From Lysobacteraceae bacterium (GTDB lineage Bacteria; Pseudomonadota; Gammaproteobacteria; Xanthomonadales; Xanthomonadaceae), in assembly GCA_003241895.1 (NCBI GenBank), contig QBLY01000001.1, positions 1-64,000 on the forward strand: DNA of 64,000 nt, in the 5' to 3' direction. A program made the translations under genes and the position numbers. A model generated the notes under the pieces. The model was not told the origin of the DNA. It was given only the letters and a program-made list of their open reading frames with translations, and did no database searches. Shown piece by piece: positions 16,555-23,479 of the stretch. Within the stretch, counting starts at the first letter, position 1; every line of letters begins with the position of its first letter.

Positions 16555-17553
16555 CTACTGGCACTGGCGCCAGCGGACGGGCACGCCCGATCCGGACGGC
16601 GGTTCGAGCTGCAGGCGCGAGTAGCGCAGCTCTTCGTATTCCAGCAGCACCGCGCAGGCGTCGTTGACCACGCCGCTGTCGATGCCGTCACCGCTGGCCA
16701 GGCTGATCACCAGCGTGGAGTTGGTGGACCAGATGGCGTTGTTGGCCTGGGCCAGATCGGCCACGCGCGCGGCCGCCACCCGCCGGCGCTGCGCGCGCTG
16801 TTCGTCGGTCAGTTTGGCGACCGCTTCCAAGGCTTTCATGGCCTTGCCGGCGGCTACCGAGGCAGGGTCCTGGAAAACGCTGGTCGCGGGCCCGGCCGGC
16901 GCTGTAGCGGTGGCCGCGTCGGTAGTCGACGCGGGTGCAGCCTCGGTTTCCGCCGGCTGGATGAGCGACGCCAATGCAAACACCGCCGTGCCCAGCACCA
17001 GGCTGCCGACGATGCCCATGTGCTGGCCGCGCCTGATCTCGGCGGCCGCCTTGTCGCGGATGCCTTCCACCAGCGTGGGGGAAGCGAACGGCTCCACCTG
17101 CGGCCACAGCGTGCGGCCGTCTATCAGTTCGACGCCGTAGCGGCGGGCAAGGTCACGTGCAAACGCTTCGGCGGTGCCCAGGGTCACGAGGATGCCGGTG
17201 GTCGCACCCTGCAGCTGCACCGCGTTGGCGAAGTCGCGCACGTTGGCCTCGCCCAGGCGGTAGGCAGTGCCGTGCTTGTAACCCAGCAGGCATCGCTCGT
17301 CGCCCTTCATCAGCAGGAACTCGGTGCCACCGTCGCCGGGCTGGCGGCTGGACGGCATTTCAACGAAGCCCTTTTCACCCAGGGCCTGCAGCACCAGGCC
17401 GGCGCATTCGCGCCACTTCATGCCCGCCAACGCGCTGATGCCGGCGGCGGTCTCGGCCTTGCGGCGGCGGTGCACGCCAAACCACCAGGAGCTGGCGAGG
17501 AATGCGGCGAGGGACACCAGCAGGGCGGTGATCAGGGGGGAAAGGCCAAACAT
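16555..17553 (-). CDS. Membrane protein with Mrr/restriction-endonuclease-like domain
   Basis: 332 residues. One N-terminal membrane segment (LITALLVSLAAFLASSWWFG) is followed by a PD-(D/E)XK-like domain at residues ~40-150. In that domain PGDGGTEFLLMKGDERCLLGYKHG has the layout of the Mrr catalytic strand (D...E-x-K), although the family's usual Q/C-K is Y-K here. A second membrane segment (MGIVGSLVLGTAVFALASLI) precedes an Ala/Thr-rich linker and a C-terminal domain of unknown type ending in two Cys. A membrane-anchored nuclease fold is unlikely to be a classical restriction enzyme; no methylase is adjacent. Function unknown. An upstream phasin gene reads the same way but is separated by a terminator. 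Confidence 0.7.
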   Translation of the reverse strand: MFGLSPLITALLVSLAAFLASSWWFGVHRRRKAETAAGISALAGMKWRECAGLVLQALGEKGFVEMPSSRQPGDGGTEFLLMKGDERCLLGYKHGTAYRLGEANVRDFANAVQLQGATTGILVTLGTAEAFARDLARRYGVELIDGRTLWPQVEPFASPTLVEGIRDKAAAEIRRGQHMGIVGSLVLGTAVFALASLIQPAETEAAPASTTDAATATAPAGPATSVFQDPASVAAGKAMKALEAVAKLTDEQRAQRRRVAAARVADLAQANNAIWSTNSTLVISLASGDGIDSGVVNDACAVLLEYEELRYSRLQLEPPSGSGVPVRWRQCQ

Positions 17554-17625
17554 CCAGCGGGCTCCGGGGGGCGGTCGTTACGATATGAGGATAACGCGTT
17601 ATGCCGGCTGCTCCGGCCCATCAAA

Positions 17626-17656
17626 GCAAAAGGCCCGGCTCTGGGAGCCGGGCCTT
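17626..17656 (-). terminator. Terminator downstream of the phasin gene
   Basis: On the minus strand AAGGCCCGGCT, loop CCCAG, AGCCGGGCCTT, then TTGC. It lies 85-115 bases past the phasin stop and upstream of the Mrr-like gene. Confidence 0.75.
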
Positions 17657-17668
17657 GCCTGGACAAGA

Positions 17669-17731
17669 TGTCCGCCAGCCGGAAGCCGTAAGGGGAGGGA
17701 GCGAACGGACTTCGTTACTGGCTGGCGGACA
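17669..17731 (-). repeat. Long inverted repeat in the phasin 3' untranslated region
   Basis: Twelve-base arms tgtccgccagcc (17669-17680) and ggctggcggaca (17720-17731) enclose 39 bases. The repeat begins ten bases past the phasin stop and is followed by the terminator hairpin. It would fold as a long stem with an internal domain in the phasin mRNA tail. Confidence 0.65.
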
Positions 17732-17740
17732 TAAACGGGT

Positions 17741-18406
17741 TCAGTCGGCCTGCGGCGCGACCGGCTTGGGAGCCTTGGGCAGCGCGGGCTTGCGGGCAGC
17801 CTTGGCCTTCTTGGCGACCGGCTTCCTGGCAGCGGCCGGCTTGCGGGCCGGGGCCTTGGCGGCCTTGGCCTTCTTGGCCGGCTTGGCCTTCTTGGCCGGC
17901 TTGGCCTTCTTGGCCGCGGCCGGCTTGCGAGCGGCCTTGGCCGGAGCGCCCTTGGTCAGCTTGCGGAGTTCGGCATTGAGCTCATTGACGCGCTTGGTCA
18001 GCTCGGCGAGGTCTTCGCGCGCCGGGACGCCAAGGCGGTTCAGGGCACGCTGCACGCGGGTCTCGAACACCGTCTCGAGGCGGTCCCAGGTGTCGACGGC
18101 GCGCTCGCGCACGACGCCCACGCGGTCCTCTACGGCGTCACGCACGGCGTCAACCTTGCCAGTGGCGAGCTTGCGGGTGGTCTGCTCGATGGTCATGCCT
18201 TCCTTCACCAGCGCCTCGAAAAGCTTGGAGCCTTCGCCCTGCGCGCGGGTGAACGCGCCCACGCCGGCCATCCAGATCTGCTGTGCCGATTCGACCAGCG
18301 AACGCGACATGTGCTCGGCCTTGGCCTGCAGGTCGCTGTTGGACTTGGAGGTGCGCGGCTTGCTGGCACCCGATTTCGCGCGGACGCTCTTCTTGAGTTT
18401 GGCCAT
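17741..18406 (-). CDS. Phasin (PhaF/PhaI-type polyhydroxyalkanoate granule protein)
   Basis: 221 residues. Residues ~25-135 form the amphipathic helical phasin domain (SLVESAQQIWMAGVGAFTRAQ) that coats storage granules. A heptad-rich stretch (LAELTKRVNELNAELRKL) is a likely oligomerisation coil. The C-terminal ~70 residues are a Lys/Ala/Pro histone-H1-like tail with AKKAKP repeats, as in Pseudomonas PhaF, where the tail binds DNA and helps segregate granules. The tail DNA contains an exact 18-base tandem repeat, so copy number could vary. Neighbouring patatin-like lipase and PHA-granule protein genes support a storage-lipid role; no PHA synthase is in the window. Confidence 0.88.
   Translation of the reverse strand: MAKLKKSVRAKSGASKPRTSKSNSDLQAKAEHMSRSLVESAQQIWMAGVGAFTRAQGEGSKLFEALVKEGMTIEQTTRKLATGKVDAVRDAVEDRVGVVRERAVDTWDRLETVFETRVQRALNRLGVPAREDLAELTKRVNELNAELRKLTKGAPAKAARKPAAAKKAKPAKKAKPAKKAKAAKAPARKPAAARKPVAKKAKAARKPALPKAPKPVAPQAD
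17863..17916 (-). repeat. 18-base tandem repeat inside the phasin gene
   Basis: Unit gcttggccttcttggccg is exact at 17881-17898 and 17899-17916, with a near copy at 17863-17880. In the coding sense each unit encodes six residues of the AKKAKP type in the basic tail. Confidence 0.75.
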
Positions 18407-18509
18407 GGAACGTTACTCCGGTAATTAGGGGTGGGCGGCATGCCCGAGTGGCGCCAATCTGCCCCGCTTGTCTAGAGTTTTCACACCAGAGCCCGGGCTT
18501 GCGCGGGGA

Positions 18510-19772
18510 TTATTTCCGCTTCGCGCTCGAAGTGCGGCGAGCGCTGGTGCGGCGCTTCTTGAGCAGCGCATCCACGTCGTCCAGCGCCACGCGCAGGCGC
18601 GCCGTGGTGTCGGTGGGTTTGGGCGCGAGGCCCAGGCCGTCCATGATCGAAGCCCGCGGGTCGTCCAGGACTTCCGATCGCAGGCGCAGGCCGTGCCTGG
18701 CCAGCACCGGCGCCAGCTGCTCGCGCTTCCTGCGCAGGTCGGCCAGGGTGGAATTGAAGGCGTGCTCGCACACCCGCTGGCGCGAGGAATAGCTGAAGAC
18801 GTTGGTGAAGAACATCTCACCATCGTCCTCGTTGGGCTCGAACACCACCTGGTCGGTGTCGGGATACTGCTGGGCGTATTTGGCCAGGCCCACCTGCATG
18901 CGCGACTGCAGGATGGTGCGGAAGGTCTGCGAAAGCACCATCGGCAGGCCGCCGTGGGCCAGTTTAGCCAGGCCGTCGGGCGGGCGCCCGCCAAGGCTGG
19001 CGTTGAATGGCACGAACGGGTTGATGCCCAGCATCAGGTCGATGCCGTGGTCGAGCACCACCGAGGCGTGCATGGTGCGGCGCAGCGCGCCGTCGACGAA
19101 GTGGTGGCCGCGGATGTCCACGGGCGAGTACAGGCCGGGGAGGGCGGAGCTGGCCTGCACGGCGCGCGAGATCGGCACGTCGTCCCAACCCTCGCCGCCG
19201 AAGCGCACGGCATGGCCGCTGTCCAGGTCCACCGCCACCACGTAAAGCTTGGCGGCCAGTTCACGGAAATCGTTGCTGCGGCCGCGGATGGTGAATACGT
19301 GGCGCAGGAAGCGCTCGATCCCGCGGTTGTCGAAAAGGCCGGTGGGGATGGCCCCGCCGAAGCGGTTGATGAGTTCGCTCAGGTGCGAGCCGGACGGGTC
19401 GGTGATCACGCCTTTCCACCAGTCGAAGGCCAGGCGCGGCAGGCTTGCGGCCCGCTTGAAGTACTCGAAGAAGGCCGGGCGCAGGAAAACCTCCGGGCGG
19501 AAGCGCACATGGTCGCTGTCCCCGGTGATGAAGATCCGGCACATCTCGGCGGTATCGAGCCGGTTGGCCAGCCCGGCGGCGAGGAAAGCGCCCGAGCTGA
19601 CGCCGACGTAAACCTCCAGCCGGGTCAGGTCCAGGCCCTCGATAGCCACGTCCAGCGCCCGCAGGGCGCCCAGTTCATACATGCCGCCGATGGGCCCGCC
19701 GCCGGCGATGGCCAGGCCTATGCGGCCCTGGCTGGGCTTGCGGCGCTTCCGGGCGGGCTGCAGAACTAGCAT
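18510..19772 (-). CDS. Patatin-like phospholipase family protein
   Basis: 420-residue lipid acyl hydrolase. It shows the patatin signature in order: glycine-rich oxyanion loop AGGGPIGGMYELGAL, nucleophile elbow GVSSGAF (catalytic Ser), and the Asp of the Ser-Asp dyad in HFVDGALR. The C-terminal ~150 residues are unassigned and end in a basic tail (KKRRTSARRTSSAKRK). Start: ATG at 19772, the nearest ATG to the patatin domain with GGGAG upstream; the frame stays open to 20045 but that extension is out of family and antisense to another gene. The adjacent phasin makes a storage-lipid or membrane-lipid turnover role plausible; substrate not determinable. Confidence 0.88.
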   Translation of the reverse strand: MLVLQPARKRRKPSQGRIGLAIAGGGPIGGMYELGALRALDVAIEGLDLTRLEVYVGVSSGAFLAAGLANRLDTAEMCRIFITGDSDHVRFRPEVFLRPAFFEYFKRAASLPRLAFDWWKGVITDPSGSHLSELINRFGGAIPTGLFDNRGIERFLRHVFTIRGRSNDFRELAAKLYVVAVDLDSGHAVRFGGEGWDDVPISRAVQASSALPGLYSPVDIRGHHFVDGALRRTMHASVVLDHGIDLMLGINPFVPFNASLGGRPPDGLAKLAHGGLPMVLSQTFRTILQSRMQVGLAKYAQQYPDTDQVVFEPNEDDGEMFFTNVFSYSSRQRVCEHAFNSTLADLRRKREQLAPVLARHGLRLRSEVLDDPRASIMDGLGLAPKPTDTTARLRVALDDVDALLKKRRTSARRTSSAKRK

Positions 19773-19884
19773 GCTATGGGTCGACTCCCTGACTAGGCGC
19801 GGCGATTGTAGCCCGCGGACGACCCCGGACAAGCGTGACCCATCACGAAACCAAGCACCGATGCATCTTCCCTCCGGGCACGCC

Positions 19885-20643
19885 ATGAGCCGCCAGCGAC
19901 TGGCCAAGCGCCTGGCCTGGCAGCAGGCCGTGCACGACCCCAAGCGCCAGCCGCTCAACCGGCTGCCAACCCTGCCTTTGCTGCGCGCTTGGCAGACCCG
20001 GCGTCTGGCGGAAGCGTTCCAGGACTTCCTGGACAACCCGCGCATGCGCCCGGCCGCCGAGTTCTTCCTGAGCGATCTTTACGGCGACCGGGACTTCTCG
20101 GCTCGCGATCGCGACGTGGCGCGCATCATGCCGATCATGTCGCGGCTGCTGCCCGAGTCGCTGATCGTGGCGGCCACCGACGCCATCGAACTGGCGGTGC
20201 TGAGCCACGCCTTCGACCTGCGCATGGCGCGCGCCCTGGCCAGCCGGCCCGAGCCGATGGCGCCGATCACGCTGAAGGATTACACCGACGCCTACCGCCA
20301 GACGGGCTGCCCGCGGCTGCGCCGGCACCAGATCGAACTGGTGCTGGGCGTGGGCTGGACGCTGGACGCCTCGGTGCGCAAGCACGGTGTGTTCAAGCTC
20401 TTGCGCGCCTCGCGCTTTCCGGCCCGGGCGGCCGGGCTGTCCGAGCTGCAGGGGTTCCTGGAGCGAGGTTTTGCCGCCTTCGACGAGCTGGGCGGCGCCG
20501 GCGAGTTCCTGGGGGCCATCGGCCAACGCGAGCGCCTGGCATCGAGCCGCCTGTTCGCCGGCGACCCGGATCCGTTCGGCGACGGCGTCAGCCGAACTCC
20601 TCGTCGAGGTAGCGCTGGATCTCGCGCTCGATCGGACCCTTGA
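19885..20643 (+). CDS. Hypothetical protein
   Basis: About 252 residues, mostly alpha-helical by composition, with many Arg/Leu. Recognisable blocks include MRPAAEFFLSDLYGDRDFS, RDRDVARIMPIMSRLLPE and TDAYRQTGCPRLRRHQIEL, which look conserved rather than shadow sequence, but I cannot assign a family. Start at 19885 (MSRQRLAKRLAW) is preferred over an ATG at 19861; neither has a strong ribosome-binding site. The last ~18 codons overlap the convergent PHA-granule gene (ends at 20588); the overlapping tail SRTPRRGSAGSRARSDP looks unconstrained. It faces away from the patatin gene across ~110 bases. Confidence 0.7.
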   Translation: MSRQRLAKRLAWQQAVHDPKRQPLNRLPTLPLLRAWQTRRLAEAFQDFLDNPRMRPAAEFFLSDLYGDRDFSARDRDVARIMPIMSRLLPESLIVAATDAIELAVLSHAFDLRMARALASRPEPMAPITLKDYTDAYRQTGCPRLRRHQIELVLGVGWTLDASVRKHGVFKLLRASRFPARAAGLSELQGFLERGFAAFDELGGAGEFLGAIGQRERLASSRLFAGDPDPFGDGVSRTPRRGSAGSRARSDP

Positions 20644-20863
20644 TGGCGCCCAGCAGGAAGCCCAGCGTGGCCGTGACGTGGACTTCCTTGGAGGAAACGG
20701 CGATGTGCCCGTCCACGCCGCCGCGCGAGAATTCCATGCTGTTGCCGCGCCAGCCGTACTCGACGTCGAACTTCTCGGCGATGTGTTCGGCCACGCGCTC
20801 GATGGCGGCGCGTGCCTCCTTGAGCGGTCGGGAATGTTTGCGGCGGATATCGATATGGGACAT
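20588..20863 (-). CDS. Polyhydroxyalkanoic acid system family protein (PHA_gran_rgn)
   Basis: 91-residue protein starting MSHIDIRRKHSRPLKEARAA, with the middle motif FDVEYGWRGNSMEFSRGGVDG and the tail GPIEREIQRYLDEEFG. These match the small PHA-granule-associated family often found near phasins and PHA synthases. Function is not established; it has been proposed as a granule or regulatory protein. Its 3' end overlaps the convergent hypothetical gene by 56 bases. With the phasin and patatin genes it forms a loose storage-granule neighbourhood. Confidence 0.85.
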   Translation of the reverse strand: MSHIDIRRKHSRPLKEARAAIERVAEHIAEKFDVEYGWRGNSMEFSRGGVDGHIAVSSKEVHVTATLGFLLGAIKGPIEREIQRYLDEEFG

Positions 20864-20961
20864 GGGGGCCTCCTCGGCGGCCTATTCTGCGTTGATTCGA
20901 CGTAACCACCAAGGGCGTGCCCGGATTGGGCCGTGCTAGATTGCCCCGCGGAGGAACCCGG

Positions 20962-21831
20962 ATGCAGCTGACTTTTCCCAACGGCGAACACGCCAGCGTC
21001 ACCCTGCAGGGCGAGGTGACCGTGGGTAGTCGCGCCGGCAGCCGGGTCTGCCTGCCCGAGTTGGGGCTGGCGCCCCAGCACGCCAGTTTCCAGCAGGACC
21101 GGCGCGGGCTTTGGCTGCGCGTTCCGGCGGGTGCGCACGGGGTGCACCTGAACGCGCGTCCTGTCCGCCGGCTGGCCCAGCTTCGTGCCGGCGACCTGGT
21201 CTGCCTGGACAAGCTCCGGCTGGTTATCCGGGCCGACGACCTGCCTGAGATCGACCGCCACATCCCCGCCTCCCCACCCGCCGCCATGAGCGAGTCGCAG
21301 CGCGTTCCGGCGTCCCGGGTGGTCCTGCGCGGTTTGTCCGGCCAGCACTTCGGACGCACCTATACCCTGACCGAACCGCGCCTGATCGGGCGATCGGCAT
21401 CGGCAGACATCCGCCTGGACGATGTGGCCGTGGCCGAGCGGCATGCCGTGGTCGAGGTGCACGCCGACCGGGTGGTACTGCGCGCCATGGGCAACGACAC
21501 CAGCCAGGTCAACGGTTTCCCGGTGCGTGATGCCGTACTGGCGCCGGGCGACCAGATCGCGGTGGACCAGCACCGCTTCCTGCTGGAGGCGCCCGGGCTG
21601 CCGCAGCGCGGCCAGACGGGGGGGCACAAGCCCGTCGTCACCACCCACACCCAGACCATGAACGCCGTGCGCGTTCCGGTGGCCAACGACCCGGCGCCCG
21701 TCCTGGACGAACTTGGCTCCCCTTCGCCCAAGCGTGACCCCGTGGCGCTTTGGTGGCTTATTGCGGCAGCCACCGTGCTGGCGGCGGCCATGACCGCGCT
21801 GCTGGTTTATGCGCCGCGCATGGGGGCCTGA
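20962..21831 (+). CDS. FHA-domain membrane protein
   Basis: 289 residues, with two consecutive FHA-type folds. The first, at residues ~5-85, is weak and has GSRAGSRVCLPELGLAPQHASF. The second, at ~120-205, is clear: LIGRSASADIRLDDVAVAERHAVV and NDTSQVNGFPV. A linker and one C-terminal membrane helix (LWWLIAAATVLAAAMTALLVYA) follow. FHA domains bind phosphothreonine peptides, so this is probably a tail-anchored cytoplasmic reader of Ser/Thr kinase signals. No kinase gene is adjacent. Start: ATG at 20962 has GAGGAA five bases upstream; an in-frame start at 20917 lacks support. The 3' end overlaps convergent msrQ by 25 bases. Confidence 0.85.
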   Translation: MQLTFPNGEHASVTLQGEVTVGSRAGSRVCLPELGLAPQHASFQQDRRGLWLRVPAGAHGVHLNARPVRRLAQLRAGDLVCLDKLRLVIRADDLPEIDRHIPASPPAAMSESQRVPASRVVLRGLSGQHFGRTYTLTEPRLIGRSASADIRLDDVAVAERHAVVEVHADRVVLRAMGNDTSQVNGFPVRDAVLAPGDQIAVDQHRFLLEAPGLPQRGQTGGHKPVVTTHTQTMNAVRVPVANDPAPVLDELGSPSPKRDPVALWWLIAAATVLAAAMTALLVYAPRMGA

Positions 21832-22439
21832 GCCAGCGGCTTGCGAAGCTTCCACCACAACCGAAGCCCCAGCAGCAGCGCCAGTACGCCCGCGTAGAGC
21901 AGCGGTTCGCGCAGGTCCGATTTCACCAGCCAAATGAAGTGCAGCACGCCCAGCACGCCGACGGCGTAGACCAGCTTGTGCAGTTGCCCCCAGCGCCTGC
22001 CGAGCCGGCGGATCCAGCCCTTGGTGGAGGTCACCGCCAACGGCACCAGCAGCAGCCAGGCGGCGAAGCCCACGGTGATGTAGGGCCGCTTCACGATGTC
22101 TTCGAGGATCTGCTGCCAGTACTGGCCCAGGTCCAGCACCACGTAGGTGGCGAGGTGCAGGGTGGCGTAGAGGAAGGCGTACAGGCCCACCATCCGCCGG
22201 AAGCGTATCGGCCAAGGTTTGCCCAGCAGCCGCCTGAGCGGCGTCATCGCCAGCCCCAGCAGCACCAGTCGCAGCGCCCAGTTGCCGGTTTCGTGGGTGA
22301 TGGCCGCCACCGGGTCGGCGCCCAGCGTGTCGCCAACCACGCCTTGCACCAGCAGCGCCAGCGGCAGGAGTGCCAGCCCGTGGGCGACCGCCTTGATGCC
22401 GATCCATCGCCAGTCCGGCGACCGCCGGCTCAGAACCAT
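21807..22439 (-). CDS. msrQ: MsrQ, heme-binding membrane subunit of periplasmic methionine sulfoxide reductase
   Basis: 210-residue ferric-reductase-like membrane protein that passes quinone-pool electrons through b hemes to MsrP. About six membrane helices are visible, with the heme-ligand His residues in the expected helices (ATLHLATYVVLDLGQYW, GQLHKLVYAVGVLGVLHFIW). GLYAFLYATLHLATY is diagnostic. Start ATG at 22439 (MVLSRRSPDWRW) overlaps the msrP stop by about ten bases, which indicates coupling; the longer frame upstream lies within msrP. Confidence 0.93.
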   Translation of the reverse strand: MVLSRRSPDWRWIGIKAVAHGLALLPLALLVQGVVGDTLGADPVAAITHETGNWALRLVLLGLAMTPLRRLLGKPWPIRFRRMVGLYAFLYATLHLATYVVLDLGQYWQQILEDIVKRPYITVGFAAWLLLVPLAVTSTKGWIRRLGRRWGQLHKLVYAVGVLGVLHFIWLVKSDLREPLLYAGVLALLLGLRLWWKLRKPLAQAPMRGA

Positions 22440-23398
22440 CGGCGCAGGTCCATGCCCTGGTACATCGATGCCACCTGGGCGCCGTAGCCGTTGAAGGGCA
22501 GGGTGGGGATGCGGTCGGCGAACACCTTGCTTGCGGTGCCGGCGATGCGTCGTTCGCTGCCCTGGCTCCAGCGCGGATGGTCCACGTCGGGGTTCACGTT
22601 GGAGTAGAAGCCGTATTCCCCGGGCTGTGACTGATTCCAACTGGTCACCGGCATCTGCTCGGTGAAATCAATGCGCACGATCGACTTGATGCTCTTGAAC
22701 CCGTACTTCCAGGGAACCACCAGCCGCAGCGGCGCGCCGTTCTGGTTGGGCAGCGGCTTGCCGTACATTCCCGTGGCCAGCAGGCTCAGCGGGTTCATGG
22801 CCTCGTCCATCCGCAGGCCCTCGCGATAGGGCCAGTCGAGCGCCGGGAAGCGGATGCCCGGCATCTGGTCGCGGTCGGCCAGGGTGGTGAACGCCACGTA
22901 CTTGGCGCGCGAGTTGGGCCTGAAGCGCGCAAGCACGTCGCCCAGCGCCACGCCCTGCCAAGGGATGACCATCGACCAGCCCTCCACGCAGCGCAGGCGG
23001 TAGACGCGATCCTGCACGGCTTGCGGCTTGAGGAAGTCCTCGATCGCGAACGTGCCGGTGACGTCGGCCTCGCCGCCAACCACGATCGACCATGGCGAAG
23101 GCTTGAGGCTGCCGGCGTTGCGCGCCGGGTCGCCCTTGCCGGTGCCGAACTCATAGAAATTGTTGTAGCTGCTGGCGTCCTGCAGGGTGGTCAGTTCGTC
23201 GCCGGCCAGGAAGCCGTCCTTGGAATCGGATTTCCGGAGGATGACGGCAGGTGCCGGTGCGTCCTCGGCGCCGGTGCAGCCCGCCAGCGCCAGCAGCGGG
23301 CTGGCCAGGCCCAGTCCCATCAGCTGCCGTCGCGACCTGTAGACGGCCTCGGGCGTGATCTGTGATGCGGGGATGTCGCTGGGAAGGTGATCGTTCAC
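22430..23398 (-). CDS. msrP: MsrP, molybdopterin catalytic subunit of periplasmic methionine sulfoxide reductase
   Basis: 322-residue sulfite-oxidase-family enzyme that repairs oxidised methionines in periplasmic proteins. The Mo-ligand Cys lies in YRLRCVEGWSMVIPW; GYGAQVASMYQGMDLR, VPWKYGFKSIKSIVRIDFT and NVNPDVDHPRWSQGSERR match the family closely. The N-terminus has a Tat signal (RSRRQLMGLGLASPLLALAGC). Unusually, that signal ends in a lipobox-like LAGC, so the protein may be a Tat-exported lipoprotein rather than soluble. Start: GTG at 23398 (VNDHLPSD) with GGAG 11 bases upstream; the frame stays open far upstream but that part is antisense to the GGDEF-EAL gene. Operon with msrQ. Confidence 0.94.
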   Translation of the reverse strand: MNDHLPSDIPASQITPEAVYRSRRQLMGLGLASPLLALAGCTGAEDAPAPAVILRKSDSKDGFLAGDELTTLQDASSYNNFYEFGTGKGDPARNAGSLKPSPWSIVVGGEADVTGTFAIEDFLKPQAVQDRVYRLRCVEGWSMVIPWQGVALGDVLARFRPNSRAKYVAFTTLADRDQMPGIRFPALDWPYREGLRMDEAMNPLSLLATGMYGKPLPNQNGAPLRLVVPWKYGFKSIKSIVRIDFTEQMPVTSWNQSQPGEYGFYSNVNPDVDHPRWSQGSERRIAGTASKVFADRIPTLPFNGYGAQVASMYQGMDLRRWF

Positions 23399-23442
23399 GG
23401 TCTGGCTCCAGGTTTCGCCCCTTTCGGGACGGTTGGGATCGC

Positions 23443-23448
23443 TATACT
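23443..23448 (+). promoter_or_regulatory. Putative -10 box for the GGDEF-EAL gene
   Basis: TATACT located 32 bases upstream of the ATG at 23480. No convincing -35 at 16-18 bases, so an activator or extended contacts may be needed. Confidence 0.3.
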
Positions 23449-23479
23449 CCTGCAAGAGAGGGGGCCACCGGGGAAAACG

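Noticed and set aside
18510..20045. Patatin gene extended to 20045
   Set aside because: The added N-terminus has no family similarity and overlaps a plus-strand gene; ATG at 19772 fits the patatin fold.
19843..22407. 854-codon minus-strand frame across several genes
   Set aside because: Runs antisense through two recognisable plus-strand genes and out of phase with msrQ and the PHA-granule gene; low-complexity translation.
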